Assembly: GCA_964035545.1 (NCBI GenBank)
Contig: OZ037765.1
Span: 18,346,698 to 18,410,697 of the forward strand
From: Bugula neritina
Taxonomy: Eukaryota; Bryozoa; Gymnolaemata; Cheilostomatida; Bugulidae
Reading direction: 5' to 3'
Length of the DNA stretch: 64,000 nt
Made by a program: the position numbers and the translations under genes
The notes under the pieces: model-generated
What the model saw: the letters and a program-made list of their open reading frames with translations, nothing else
Databases searched by the model: none
Told to the model about the DNA's origin: nothing
Shown here: positions 12,001-24,000 of the stretch, piece by piece
Numbering within the stretch: the stretch's first letter is position 1
Layout: each line of letters opens with the position of its first letter

Positions 12001-15000
12001 CTAGACCACGGCTGCTCTCTAGTACAGTCCAAAAGTCATTTTATTAAATATGTAGTTTTGTTTCAGCTGCAAGCATGAAATTTTTTTCTGCTCTAAAATG
12101 TCTGCCGTTGTATTTTCTATGTGCAGCCTATATACAGGTATATTAATGCAAGTGATGTCAATCAAAGTTTCCAACCATTATAATGTGACATTCACCTTGT
12201 CAAGTTCTCATTCAGCTTGATTTCTATCTGCAGAAAGTCTTAGATACCAACATCCAGGAAGCTTTCCTTCGGTTCATGGCTGCGATACTGAAAGGTTATA
12301 AGAATTTCCTGCTTCCTATCACAACAGCTCCGAGTGAAGCTGCCGCAACTAGCGTGAAACAGCTTTTTGATGTGAAAGGTACATAGTTTTTTCTTACCAA
12401 ACACTATGTCATGTATGTAATGTACTATTGTCTATTTTGTAATTAAAGATGAAGGTAATAGTTTATAACAAATAACACTCGTGCAAGTTTATAGTCACCA
12501 TCCTTGTAAGAAGGGTTCGAACCCATGACTTCGTGTTTACTAAGCCAGTGCTCTAACCCCTAGACCACGGCTGCTCTCTAATAGTTTATAACAAGTGTTG
12601 TGTAGTCTTTTTCTGTTTGTAGGTTTCCTCAAAAGCAGGGACAAAGCTTACCACAAGTTATTTGAACAGATGGTGAGAACTCAGGCATTTACTAGATTCA
12701 TTGAAGAAAGGTCATTTAACACCAGAGGCGATACCAGTTTCCTTTTCTTTGATGAGTGTACAGAGAATGTGGATGAAAACTATGACATTCCTAAACTTCT
12801 TGAGATTGACCCATATAAATCGTGAGTCCTGATGGCATTGTACTGATTACTCTCACTCTGCATGTTCACACCTGCCAATTATAGTTTGCCTGCATTTTGT
12901 AAATTTGTCTCTGAACAATAATACTCTTGGTTAGTTGGAGTAATTTTTTTTCCATCTGTCTTTAAGAGCGGTTTAAAAAACAACGGCATAATTTCACTTG
13001 GTGGTAAGTTATGTACAGGATAATCAAATCTTCGAAACTTTTAATATCCTAATAATGTTTTTAAAATAGTTTTATATAGGGGCAGTAGAATATATGTAGT
13101 TTGCAAACAAAAGGCATATTGAATAAGTAGGTAGCTCTTTTGTTTTATAAATTGAACAAATTTCCAAATAACTGCTACTAAGTTATTTTTGCTCCTTTAG
13201 CATAAATGCTATTTATCAAAACACCGAAATACTTCAAATGTTGTGCTGTCATTATAAGTTATCTTATTATATAGCAAGATATTTTTTCTAAGAGAAAGGC
13301 TGTAAGAATGTTAAAAATGTACTGAGTTGAATGCAATGTGCGATCACGATTCAAAGCTAGTGATATTAGAAATATACATGATTTTGTAGAGACCGGACTG
13401 TGTACATCTCCCCTCCACTACCAGACGGTACTCTTACCCCACCATACACTTACGACTACTTTCCAAACACATTTAATTCTGAGCTCTTCTTGAATCGGGA
13501 GAAGCCTGCTGATGTTCCTGGTGTAGATTCCACGTTGCTTGCAGATAAAAAGACCTTTATTGCTAAACGCAGCAAAGTCGAAGTAAAAGCATCATTAAAG
13601 GTAAATATGCTGTAAATATTTTATAAGTAAACTGAAGAGGCAAGTTTTGTAAATCTGCGATGAAAAACTACAAGCAGACAGCAGCTATTTTTCAGTTTCC
13701 TATAATGCTCTTTTGAATAACATACTCGCTGAATATAAATTCTTAAATTAGACTAGTCAATGAAAAATAATTGCTTTAAATACAGGTTGTCATAATTTTT
13801 AGCAAATGTATTTTTAAATTAAATTAACATTCATTTTAATTACATTTTTATTAAGTAGTGTTATTTACTGATCCATTAAGTTGCTGATAAATTTAGGCTA
13901 AAAACATGAACAGTTAATGCCTACAGATTATCAGACAATTTATAGCAAGCAGGGGAATGTGTTGATATAAATTAATGAATGTAATAGAATCTCTGGTGTA
14001 CGTACAACTTTAAACTTCAAAATATTAACTGTAGTGCTTAACATAAAATCTCATTAGTCAAAAGCTATAATTTCTGTTTGACTTAACTTTAACAATGAGG
14101 TTCATCAGAAGGATGGAGACTTTGAACAAACAAATGTGATTTTTTTAGATGTTATGCAATAAGCCAAGTGTATCATTTTAATCAGTATAATATTTTTCTT
14201 ATTGGCTGCATTTTTTTATTTGCACAAACTTACCATCGAATATTGTATAGCTGAAGATTTTCATTTAAATGATGTCACAATTCTATTGTAGGTGGCATCC
14301 GTTTCAAGGAAAGGTGTTGCCTCCTCTACACTCTGGTCCAAATGTTTAGTGAACAACACATTTAGCCTGTGGTTTGTGCATCTTCCTTCATTTATACTCG
14401 CTTCACAATCTCCCCTTTCTACAATGAGGGCGGCTTGCGCTATCCTGAAGAAGCTGCAGGAGTTCAGGCTATATACTCCTGACGAGGTATTGCTTTAGCC
14501 CTACTAATCCTACTAACATATTGCATCATCTGTGTGATTAAATTGTCGAATAGAAGAATCTTTATTATTTTCCATATTATTTTCTTCTTTCTATCAATAT
14601 CTAAAAAACATATACTGGCTCATCTACGTCATGATTATAACTTGCTACTTTGGATAAATGCTGGTAACAGATTCTAGTCATACTTTATTCATGAGTTGGC
14701 ATCATTTTGTTGACTTTCTTAAATGACTAATCTAATTTTCCCATTTTAAGATTGATGTTCAAAACCTGTTGTGCTAAAGTATGTATTTTTACATAAAAAA
14801 GCTAAAATCTCACGGGTGTTATATTACTTAATATCGACACAATTAGCTTTTATCAAACAATTATTAGCTGCACAGAGTGTTGAATCATAACAACTGATTG
14901 GGTTGACAACTTCCATTATTGCCTTTCTTATTTACAATAAAGTTGTGTTCCCTAAGTTTTCATTATGAAATTTTTATCTTGTTGATGAGAAATATTTTTC

Positions 15001-18000
15001 TTGAGTGTAAGTGATAATAAATTGTTACGTTAGTGTTATTGTCCCCAGATAATGTTGGAGGACAAGCTGCCCAATACTATGTATATGACTAAGTTGGTAA
15101 GACACCATAGATTCCCATACATGTGATTACCATTGATGAAATTAATCCGCTACTAAACACACAATGTGTGTACTACTTGAGCATTGGTCTTGTATAGTCT
15201 GACCAATCTCACTGGGCTCAGCTATCTTACTATGGCTGCTGCTGCTGACACCTACTACTATCTTAATCTACTCAACGTCTCATTTTGTGTGGGTTTCAGG
15301 GCTATTCTCACTTCATGCTTCAAATTTTCTCGTAGATTACTTTTCACTGTGAATTTTCCACTCCTCTCTTAATGCCTTTCTTACAAATTGCATGGTAGAT
15401 CTGCTTATTGATTCAAAGCGGTCTACCAGTACCGCACGCGGAACATGTCTCGGACGTAAAGTACCAGTAAAACTTGTCTGTTGGTCTTCAGTAGAAATAT
15501 ATACTGTTGTCTGTCAGTATTTGAAGACTAATATCTTGGCTATGGATTTACTAATCATTAGTTTTAAAATCAGTGTTGATGCTCATGTTATGCTTTTAAA
15601 GCATATAAAAATTTTAATTACAAAACTTTTTCGGATGCACACATACTCAGTTCTGTAATTTAAATTATTTTGTTTTATATTCATAGTTTCTATTTAATTT
15701 TTTAATTACTCAGTGGGTTGTGCTATAAGGGAGTTCTAATGTTGTAGATGCCTTATTGTACCATGATGCAGCTCTGTGGCATATACAAGCTTCCAGTGCT
15801 GGCAGTCCTTGTACTCTGTGAAATGAGAAGCATTAACCTGCCGGCCAACGCCGTCACGTATGGTTACTATAACCAGGTCGGTCTACGCAGCTGCTTGCAT
15901 TCTGTTACTCTATTTCTCTGCTGGTCAAATTTTACAGTCTATTCAAAACTTTATCCCAGGGTCCAGTCATTTTACTGAAGCCTAATTTTTTATATTTATA
16001 TGCAATAACATAATTTAGTGGTAAATACCAGTTTTTTTACCTATCAACTAGAGTTTTGTTCTTTTCACCAAACTCACTGAATGTATGTAATAACACACTT
16101 ACTGTCATAGCTATCTACACACTGTCACCATAGTCTGAATCTGATGCATTTACTGTGAACATTAGGCAGTGCTAGAGAGTAAATGGCCTTCAGAGACGTC
16201 TAACGCTCTGGTGAAATGGAGAAGAGTCCGCCACTTGGTTATGGCCATCTCGCAGTTGAAAGCGGCACTGAAGAATAAAAGTATGTCTGCTTTAATGTGT
16301 GCCTTTAGTGAATGCGTGCGTCAAAGTTGATAATTACATAGAATATAAACTGCTGTGTATGCAATCTACTGTTATTGACTTGCAGCATGCCAAGTCCTGG
16401 TGTATTGTGTGTCACTTGAGTATGTTCAATATATGTGACCAGTCGCGACAAAACCGGGGATGTGGCGGCGTTTATTAAGTGTAGTAAATGAAGGTTTAAT
16501 TTGGAAATACTTAAATTTGAAATTAATTTTCAATTTTTAGATTTTAGACTTTTCTAATGCAAAAAAATCCAAGGATTTCAAAAATCATACTTTCGTAAGC
16601 ATTTGATGATTCCTTCAGCTCTAAAATTGCATTTAAAGTTGGTAACTAAGGCTTTCAATTTTTTAAATGATGAAAAAATTGCGAAGTTATCAATTAAAGA
16701 AAGAAGACAATTTTAGTCGTTTTCATAGCGTGAGATCTTGCAAATTTATTTTTTATCAAATAAATTTAGGTTACACCTCTTTCTTCATACTGTCAGAAGC
16801 ATCATATTTAAAATCGAAGGCTAGTTCTAGTTTTTCATCGTGTTCCATCCAAAGTTAGCTTTTAAGTTACTGAGCTGTTTTGCCCTTTGGTGATAAATGC
16901 TGAACTTAATCTTTATCTTTAGCGTTCAGGCTTGAAAACCACAACAATACAGGTAATTATACTCAAAACAATCATTTACGCTACTAACTTAGAATTGTTG
17001 CCAGGATTATTTGTAGTTATCAATTTATTAATATTTATACTATCACTAGGAGTAGGAGTATGTCTTAGTCTATTCCATTCTATACTACTACTAGTCTACT
17101 AGTAACTATTTAAATGACTCTCACTATGACTCACAGTTTGAGGTACGGTTACTCATAATGATATTCATGATGAATATTATTCATGATTTACTGATACTGG
17201 TATTTAGTAGTAAAACCAAATGTAACTCATTAATAATATTAATGGTATAACTATAACTTAAACTATAAGTATAAGTATAGGTAATTGATAATTATAAATT
17301 CACCATTACTATTACTTATTACTTATTAGTATTACTGTATTAGTATTTGAGTCTGACTCTGAGTTTCGCCTTTGCTCTTAAAACTTTATACTCATACTGA
17401 TAGCATCATATTTATTCTATAGTTAATATTTCAATTTACATTAGACTTACTCGTACTCTTAGTCTTAGTAACTTTTAGCCTCTGTCTTAGATTTTGTCGA
17501 TACAGTTACTGATTACTATTAATATTCGTATTAACATTAGGCCTACTAGTACTAGTCAAACTACCGGTTCCTTTTGTGATTTTTAAATTAGCTCAAAGTT
17601 TAATTTAAAATATAATGATAAGATCTTTATCACATGATGCAAGCTTACAGTTAGTGTTACTATCAAAACTCAATTGATAATCATATTTATATTGATAAAA
17701 GCATCACCTATAACCAAATTGAAATGATAAATGTGACTAAATGTAAATGAGTATAATGAAATATTAATGCGAGTTCATGATGATTCTATAGTTGACTGAC
17801 TTAGTTTTTTAGTAAGTTACTTTTAGTCTCATTTAGTGAGTAGTAACACTTAGCCTAGGGCCACACAGTGCGTATTTTCGCATGCGAAAAATGAAATCAC
17901 AAGTAGCAAAGGTGTCCACTGTAGCGTCAGTGATGCGTGATAAATAAAGCATTCATTTTTAAATCGCACTCGCTTTCAATAAAACGCAATTTACTGGAAT

Positions 18001-21000
18001 GTAGCACTAAAATAAAGAAATTGGGCTCGCTGAATAACTACCAGCCAATTAGGTGACGACGACAGAGACGATTCACACTTGCGTTAAAAATGCAGAGCGA
18101 CAAGTGCGAATGTTTTCTCAACGCGCACAGTGGACACCTTTGCTACTTGTGATTTCAATTTTCACATGCGAAAATACGCACCGTGTGGCCCTAGGCTAAC
18201 TGAATGCATAAATAGTCTAAACTTTTAAATTTTATTATAAGATGAGCAAAAATTTATTCATATTTTAAAGTAATTTATTGAATTCAAATCGATTTTATAG
18301 TAAATGTCTTTAATAGATTCAGTTGCACTAAGCTAGCTTTTTTACTCAATTAAATGCCTGAGTGGTTAATAGTTATCTAAAGACATTGCTTCAAAATTGC
18401 CAATTGCAGATATGCTAGATATTCAAGTGCATAATTTTACTGATAATACTATGTTAATATAGAATAATCTGATATTCTGTACATTTTAGAAAGTGCACTT
18501 GTGAGGGCATTAGAGTGAAGACTTATACCTACACAACTCTACTACCTATCAATCTAATACTTCTAATGTAGACACTCCGAATTTTGGCTTGCAAGGTTAT
18601 GGCTTCTGCTTATTTCATTCATAAAAAAGGTTTGCAGTCTTTTAATGATGTGCTTGAAAATTATCAAGCATTTTTTTTATTCAAATTGTTCTGTTTAATT
18701 CGATAAATTTAAACGTGGATAAAATGCAGGATCACAATTAACTGTTGCCATAATAGTACCACAAGAGTGTTTAGCCTACTAAATTTTTATAATATAACTG
18801 GGTATAATTTCTAATCAAGCTACCGTTTCCTTTTGTTATTTAAAAAAAGTCAACATTGTACTTTCAGCTCTGGAATAGACAATAAGTGGGTAGATTGGCA
18901 GGATGGAGGTCAAGTAGCAGCATCTATAATTGCTAGAAAATCAACTGATGATAGTGATGAAGCTTTTGCCACATACATGATGTTATGTGTCCATACTCCG
19001 TAACCTCATATTATGAAGACCAAGAAAGTAGAAAGATGATAAGTGCCTTCTTTGCAAAAACCGTAGAAGCTATCTAATTTTCTTTTCTTGATAAGAGTTA
19101 ATTCAAGCATAATGGTTGTATCCAGGCTGGATTTTTTACTGCATTTAATTGGGTTTTTAAAATAATGTATTTGATGTTTTAAATGTGAATATTAATGCCT
19201 AATAAAACTCAAAAGTTCTAATAGCTGATTTTATGTTTATATTTTCAACATCTCAGCCAAATCAATTGCTAAATTTAGTTGCCATTAGAGATTATAAAGA
19301 TATTCATGAATGAACCTCGCATGATCTCATAATAGTCAAATAATTTTCTCATAAGTGTTCTACTCATTAAGCAATAATTATGAAACAGCACAGCTCAATA
19401 GCTGCAGTTTGATATATTACACAATATATTAGAGGAAAGGGAGATATTCAATGTATAAGAGGAAGCAGCTGCCATTTTGTTTTATATGATTTCCTGCTGA
19501 CTTGGATGCCTAATTTAAATATCTCAATAAACAAACTTGCTGAAACATCCTTTTCTTTGCTGAAATTGTTAAACCTTTCAACCATTAAACAAAGTAAAAA
19601 GCAAATTGACAAATAAATTAGACAAAAAGTTTGGCGGCCATATTTGACCTAATTTTATGTTGAGACAGCATGAAATTTAGTTTAACAGAAAGCCCAAATT
19701 TTCACAATTATTTTGATACCAAATTTGTCACTATTCCTATTATACAAAGACCCGTTGCTAAGGCTTGTAAATTGTAAACAAATAATTCTCAACTTATTCT
19801 AGAGTTGCCAACTTTAAACGCGATTTTCTCGAAACAGTAATTTAGAAATTCTAAAAACGTTAAAGTTTTTAAATACTGATATCTCGAGTTCTATTTATGC
19901 TAGAGACTTCAAATAAAGTGCAAAATGTTCGAAAAAGTCTGCTCTATCACTCCATAGTAATAACTAAGTTTCCAACATTTTATATACATCCCTTGTTTTG
20001 TGGTGCCAGGTCACATATATGTTAAATTTTTATAGTAGAAGTAGTGCATGGTTATAGCTTTGCATAGTGTATATATAAACTCACGCAACTTTATAGTCAC
20101 CATCCCTGTGAGAAAACCTCTGATGGAAAAGGTTTTTTGCTAGATTGGGCTAAGGACTTATTCAGATGAGTCACAGGAATAATTAGGACTGGATGCTCTT
20201 CCTAACATCACCAATGGCCTTAGTTGGGGCTCATGTATATATGTAGTGTGTGAAATCTATATAGAGTGTGCAGTATGTGTTTAAATATTGTCGTGTGTCT
20301 AGTTGCCTGTATCTAGTGTAAGAAGTATGTAGTATGTGTATAAGTATAAAGATATGCCTATTATTTGTTCTGTTTTAGAAAGTCAAGATGATGTTGACTC
20401 ATTGAGTCGAGAAAGTGTTGCCAGTGATGAGATTATACCTGCTGCCAAACATCACAAAGATGATGTCATTAGTACAGGTACCTGTCATTCAGTAAATTTA
20501 AAATACCATGACTTGGGTTATAGTATATGTACTATGAGTACACTATAGGCATTTTTGTGACTATGTGGCAATGTAACTGATGTTTTTTTAATTCTCTAAA
20601 ATAATTATTGATAAAACATTGAATTAGATGATCTAAACATGCAATCTGTACTAAACACAATCTTCTTAGAGTGTATAAAAAATTAAGTGTGTTGAACTTC
20701 ACAATATATCTACACTGATTTCATATTTATACGTTTGGTTTTCAACATAGAAAATTCCAGACTATCTGCTTTTAACTTTTTTTAAATCCTTAGCTAAATT
20801 TTTACATGCTTCAATGAATATGTCTGCTGTTTGCAAATGCAGCTATGGACTTGCATTCCTAAGTGCTTTGTTTTTGTGTAAACAAGAGGTTTGGGCCTGG
20901 GTAAAAAATCTTGTTATCAGTCCTCACCAACCTTCCAGGTATCAAAGATATAATAAATAGCATGTTTTAAAGACGCATTGAAGAGTATAATCTTATAATA

Positions 21001-24000
21001 TCATGTTGCTCAACTGACTTGTAATATTTGTTTTAACTTCACGCAGCCTCTGATGTAGGATACGGTTCTATGAGTCAGGAAGATATTCACAAATCTGGAC
21101 CAAAGACAGTTGCTTCTGGTGAGATCTAACCTATAGATTAACACTATTACCCTGAGACTAACTCAAACCATACTGCATGTTCATGTGCATAGAAGGGTGT
21201 AGCACTTGGAGGAAGGGAAGCTTACAATATTGACAGTAATAGTTGAAGGGATTTTGTGTATCTTTGGACTTTTCCTTGTAGCCAAAGTAACAGCAGCTGG
21301 AAAAGGAAATGATGCGTTTCGCATTAAGATGGGTTGTATTATCAAAAGATCAGTGGACAGGGAGAATGGTGACAGCCGTTTGTTTCTAGGATCTTACTGT
21401 AAGTGTTGTTATATGTCATAATGCAGATGCACTAGACTTACGCATGTACTGCATTTACACTTGTTTTCTGTCTGTATACCTACAATATTGCAAATATTTG
21501 CTTGAAGTCTAGCTGCTATTTCTGCGTTTATGTACGTTTAGCTTCAAGGTTGTGTATTTATTTTCAACTATTTGTTGTGGTCGATGCCTCTAGGTCAATA
21601 AGTACAATGTTATGCTGTAATTTTGTATTGATGTCTAAAACTGTGTTTGATTATTTCAATAGACAGCTCAGCTGGACTGCTGATCACTACAGATAGGGCG
21701 TTGCAGAAGATCTCTCTTTCTAACAGCCTTAGCTTTGAGTCTAAAGATGGTAAACGTAAAAGACACAAAAGTGCTGGTGACTCTTTGAAACAGGCAATAA
21801 AGGTGATAGTACTGACCCAGGCTCTCTCTCTCTGTAAATGCTGTTGAGGTTTTGTTTCTAATAGTTTATAGTTGTTGAGTGATCAGTGTGCTACAGCTCT
21901 TTTATTTGCTTGAGTAAAAGTCCCCAAAATTTTCATATAATGTTTATACACTACCATTAAATATATAACTTAGAGTTTATAGTAAATTTCAAATATGAGA
22001 TATTTGCTGTGAATTATACAATTCTTTTAACTTTCTAGCTTTGCCAAGGAATTTTTATGGCTAACATATGTGTCTAAATTTGAGTGTGTGTTGAACATTG
22101 TAGCAAGCAGCGTCTGACCGGCATTATAGTCCTCTGGTAGAGGTTGACTCCTCTGTTACCCCTCTCACCGAGACTCCTCTACCCTCCGCACAGGAAGCAG
22201 TTGTCAGTCACACTCCCAATCATCTACCATTAGACGCTACATCAGTATTTAGTCAACCAGAAAGAGTACCTCACGCCTCAGTGCTAGCCAGTAAACCAAC
22301 TAATAACAATGGAGCAGTGAAGGCGGAGGTTGAGGTTATGTTTGACCCTCTATCAGCTAATGCTATGCCGATATCCGTTAGTGAAAGTTCTCTCTCACAG
22401 CATTCTTTGGACTACAGGAAGTCTTCTACTGACTCTCTAAGAAAAGAAACAGGTGGGTCTTGGATTTGTTCAAACTAGTGCTTGTTGAGAAAATGTCTAC
22501 TTCTCACTGGCTATGCTTAACGTCCTGCTTCTGGTAAATTAAATTGAGTTGAGATACTGTAAGCTTATTGTCTGTACTAGGGTGGTGGTATCTGTACTAA
22601 GATAGTTGTGTCTGTACTAAGGTGGTGGTATCTGTACTGAGATAGTTGTGTCTGTACTGAGGTGTTGGTGTCTGTACTAAGATAATTGTGTGTGTACTAA
22701 GATACTTGTGTGTGTACTAAGATACTTGTGTGTGTACTAAGATAATTGTGTGTGTATCAAGATAGTTGTGTATATACTGAGATAGTTGTGTCTGTGCTGA
22801 GACAGTGATGTGCATAGTGCTTGCATGACCGCTAGCATGAAGGTTAATGTTTTTCTGCTTTGCGAGTGTGCAATGTATCTTTGAACTGTTTGGGTTTCAG
22901 TGTTGTGTGATGATCCACTTGGGCTGTTCTCAACAGAGAGTTCAGATATTAAAGAGAGTTTGCCTCCTAAGGTTGATCATACTGTAGAGAGCAATGCTAA
23001 TTCTATGACCTCTTCAGTCACCTCTATGGATATTGGTACGTCGTGTTTTCCTCTTCCTGTCTTTAACTTGTGTGTCGGTCAACTCTTGGTGTTGTAATCT
23101 CAAAACAAGTGTTCTATGTTGTAGTTTTATATATATAACTGTACTTCTACCTGTTGTATGATAACAGTGTTTGAATCAACAGCTATTCTTTATACATGTA
23201 CAGTATTTCATTGCTAAGAAGATGTAGGCTTTAAAACTATGGCTTATTATTTACAAAAGCAACCTTTTGCTTACATTATTATAAGTTAAGCTAAATTTTT
23301 GTAGGGAATTTGTTTGGACGAGATTCCTCACTTAAGAAGGATGCTGCTGATGAAACAGTGTCTATGAGGACAGTCAAAAAGTACAATCTGCTGGAATTTT
23401 CTCCTGAAAAGGAAGTTGCTCCTGCGCTTACACCAGGATTACGAAAGAGCCTCAGTTTAGATTCAAGGGCAAGTTACCAGGTGAGATAACGGAGTATGCT
23501 TATATTTTAATCCAACTTGCCGAAGGAGTATTATCTGAATGAGATTGTATTTAGATAGTTAACAGACACTATAAAGTTCTGGCATGAAGAAATGTGTTCA
23601 GACATCATCGACAGACTGCTGTAATTGGCATAAACTCCTCATTATGTTATGAGAAAGTTGTTTTCTAATTGATATTTTAGAACAATGAGGACAACTATTA
23701 TGTCATCTTCAACTTTCTATATTCTTTTTTCAAAAATTGTGTTGAATAGTTTCAAGATTTTTCTTCTTGTTGAAAGAAAGATTGATAGTTTTATGTTACT
23801 AGATTTGGAAAATATATTAGTAGCAGCTTAAGATACAATATTGAAAGCTCCATCACCGGGTTATGTAACATTAGACAATTTGGCAGTTTCTGCCTATCAG
23901 TAGTTAATTTAGTAAGTAAGTCTCGATATAATTCTATTCTCTACCCATGACAAAGTTTTGTATACGTCTGAAATTTAATTATAATTTATTTTATGGAAGT

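Larger units (their letters stand above)
6041..13600 (+). other. DENND4: DENND4 exons 1-14: MABP and DENN domains
   Basis: Coding exons are 6041-6204, 6592-6717, 7065-7251, 8088-8214, 8608-8780, 9164-9393, 10139-10264, 10683-10822, 10917-11015, 11122-11231, 11663-11764, 12234-12378, 12623-12821 and 13390-13600. Diagnostic words are [17 protein letters not shown] (exon 2), [17 protein letters not shown] (exon 3), [11 protein letters not shown] and [10 protein letters not shown] (exon 5), [20 protein letters not shown] (exon 7), [15 protein letters not shown] (exon 8), [17 protein letters not shown] (exon 9) and [13 protein letters not shown] (exon 10). The last two are the hallmark of the central DENN domain, which binds the Rab. 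Introns contain a minisatellite after exon 3, a hAT-like element right after exon 5, and SINEs after exons 11 and 12. Confidence 0.9.
16281..20378. other. DENND4 intron 17 (4.1 kb)
   Basis: This is the longest intron of the gene. It contains the 3.6-kb long-TIR element (16429-20020) with a nested MITE (17851-18198), and a truncated SINE at 20082-20232. At 17030-17560 it also has cryptically simple DNA resembling that at 3520-4120. I see no exon whose phase (1) would fit DENND4 between these elements. Confidence 0.7.

Noticed and set aside
18840-19018. Open stretch with a 3' splice-like cag and about 45 codons ([15 protein letters not shown])
   Set aside because: Its phase does not fit the preceding DENND4 exon, it ends in a stop without a donor, and it sits inside the 3.6-kb element. 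It may be a decayed element gene, but no family is recognised.
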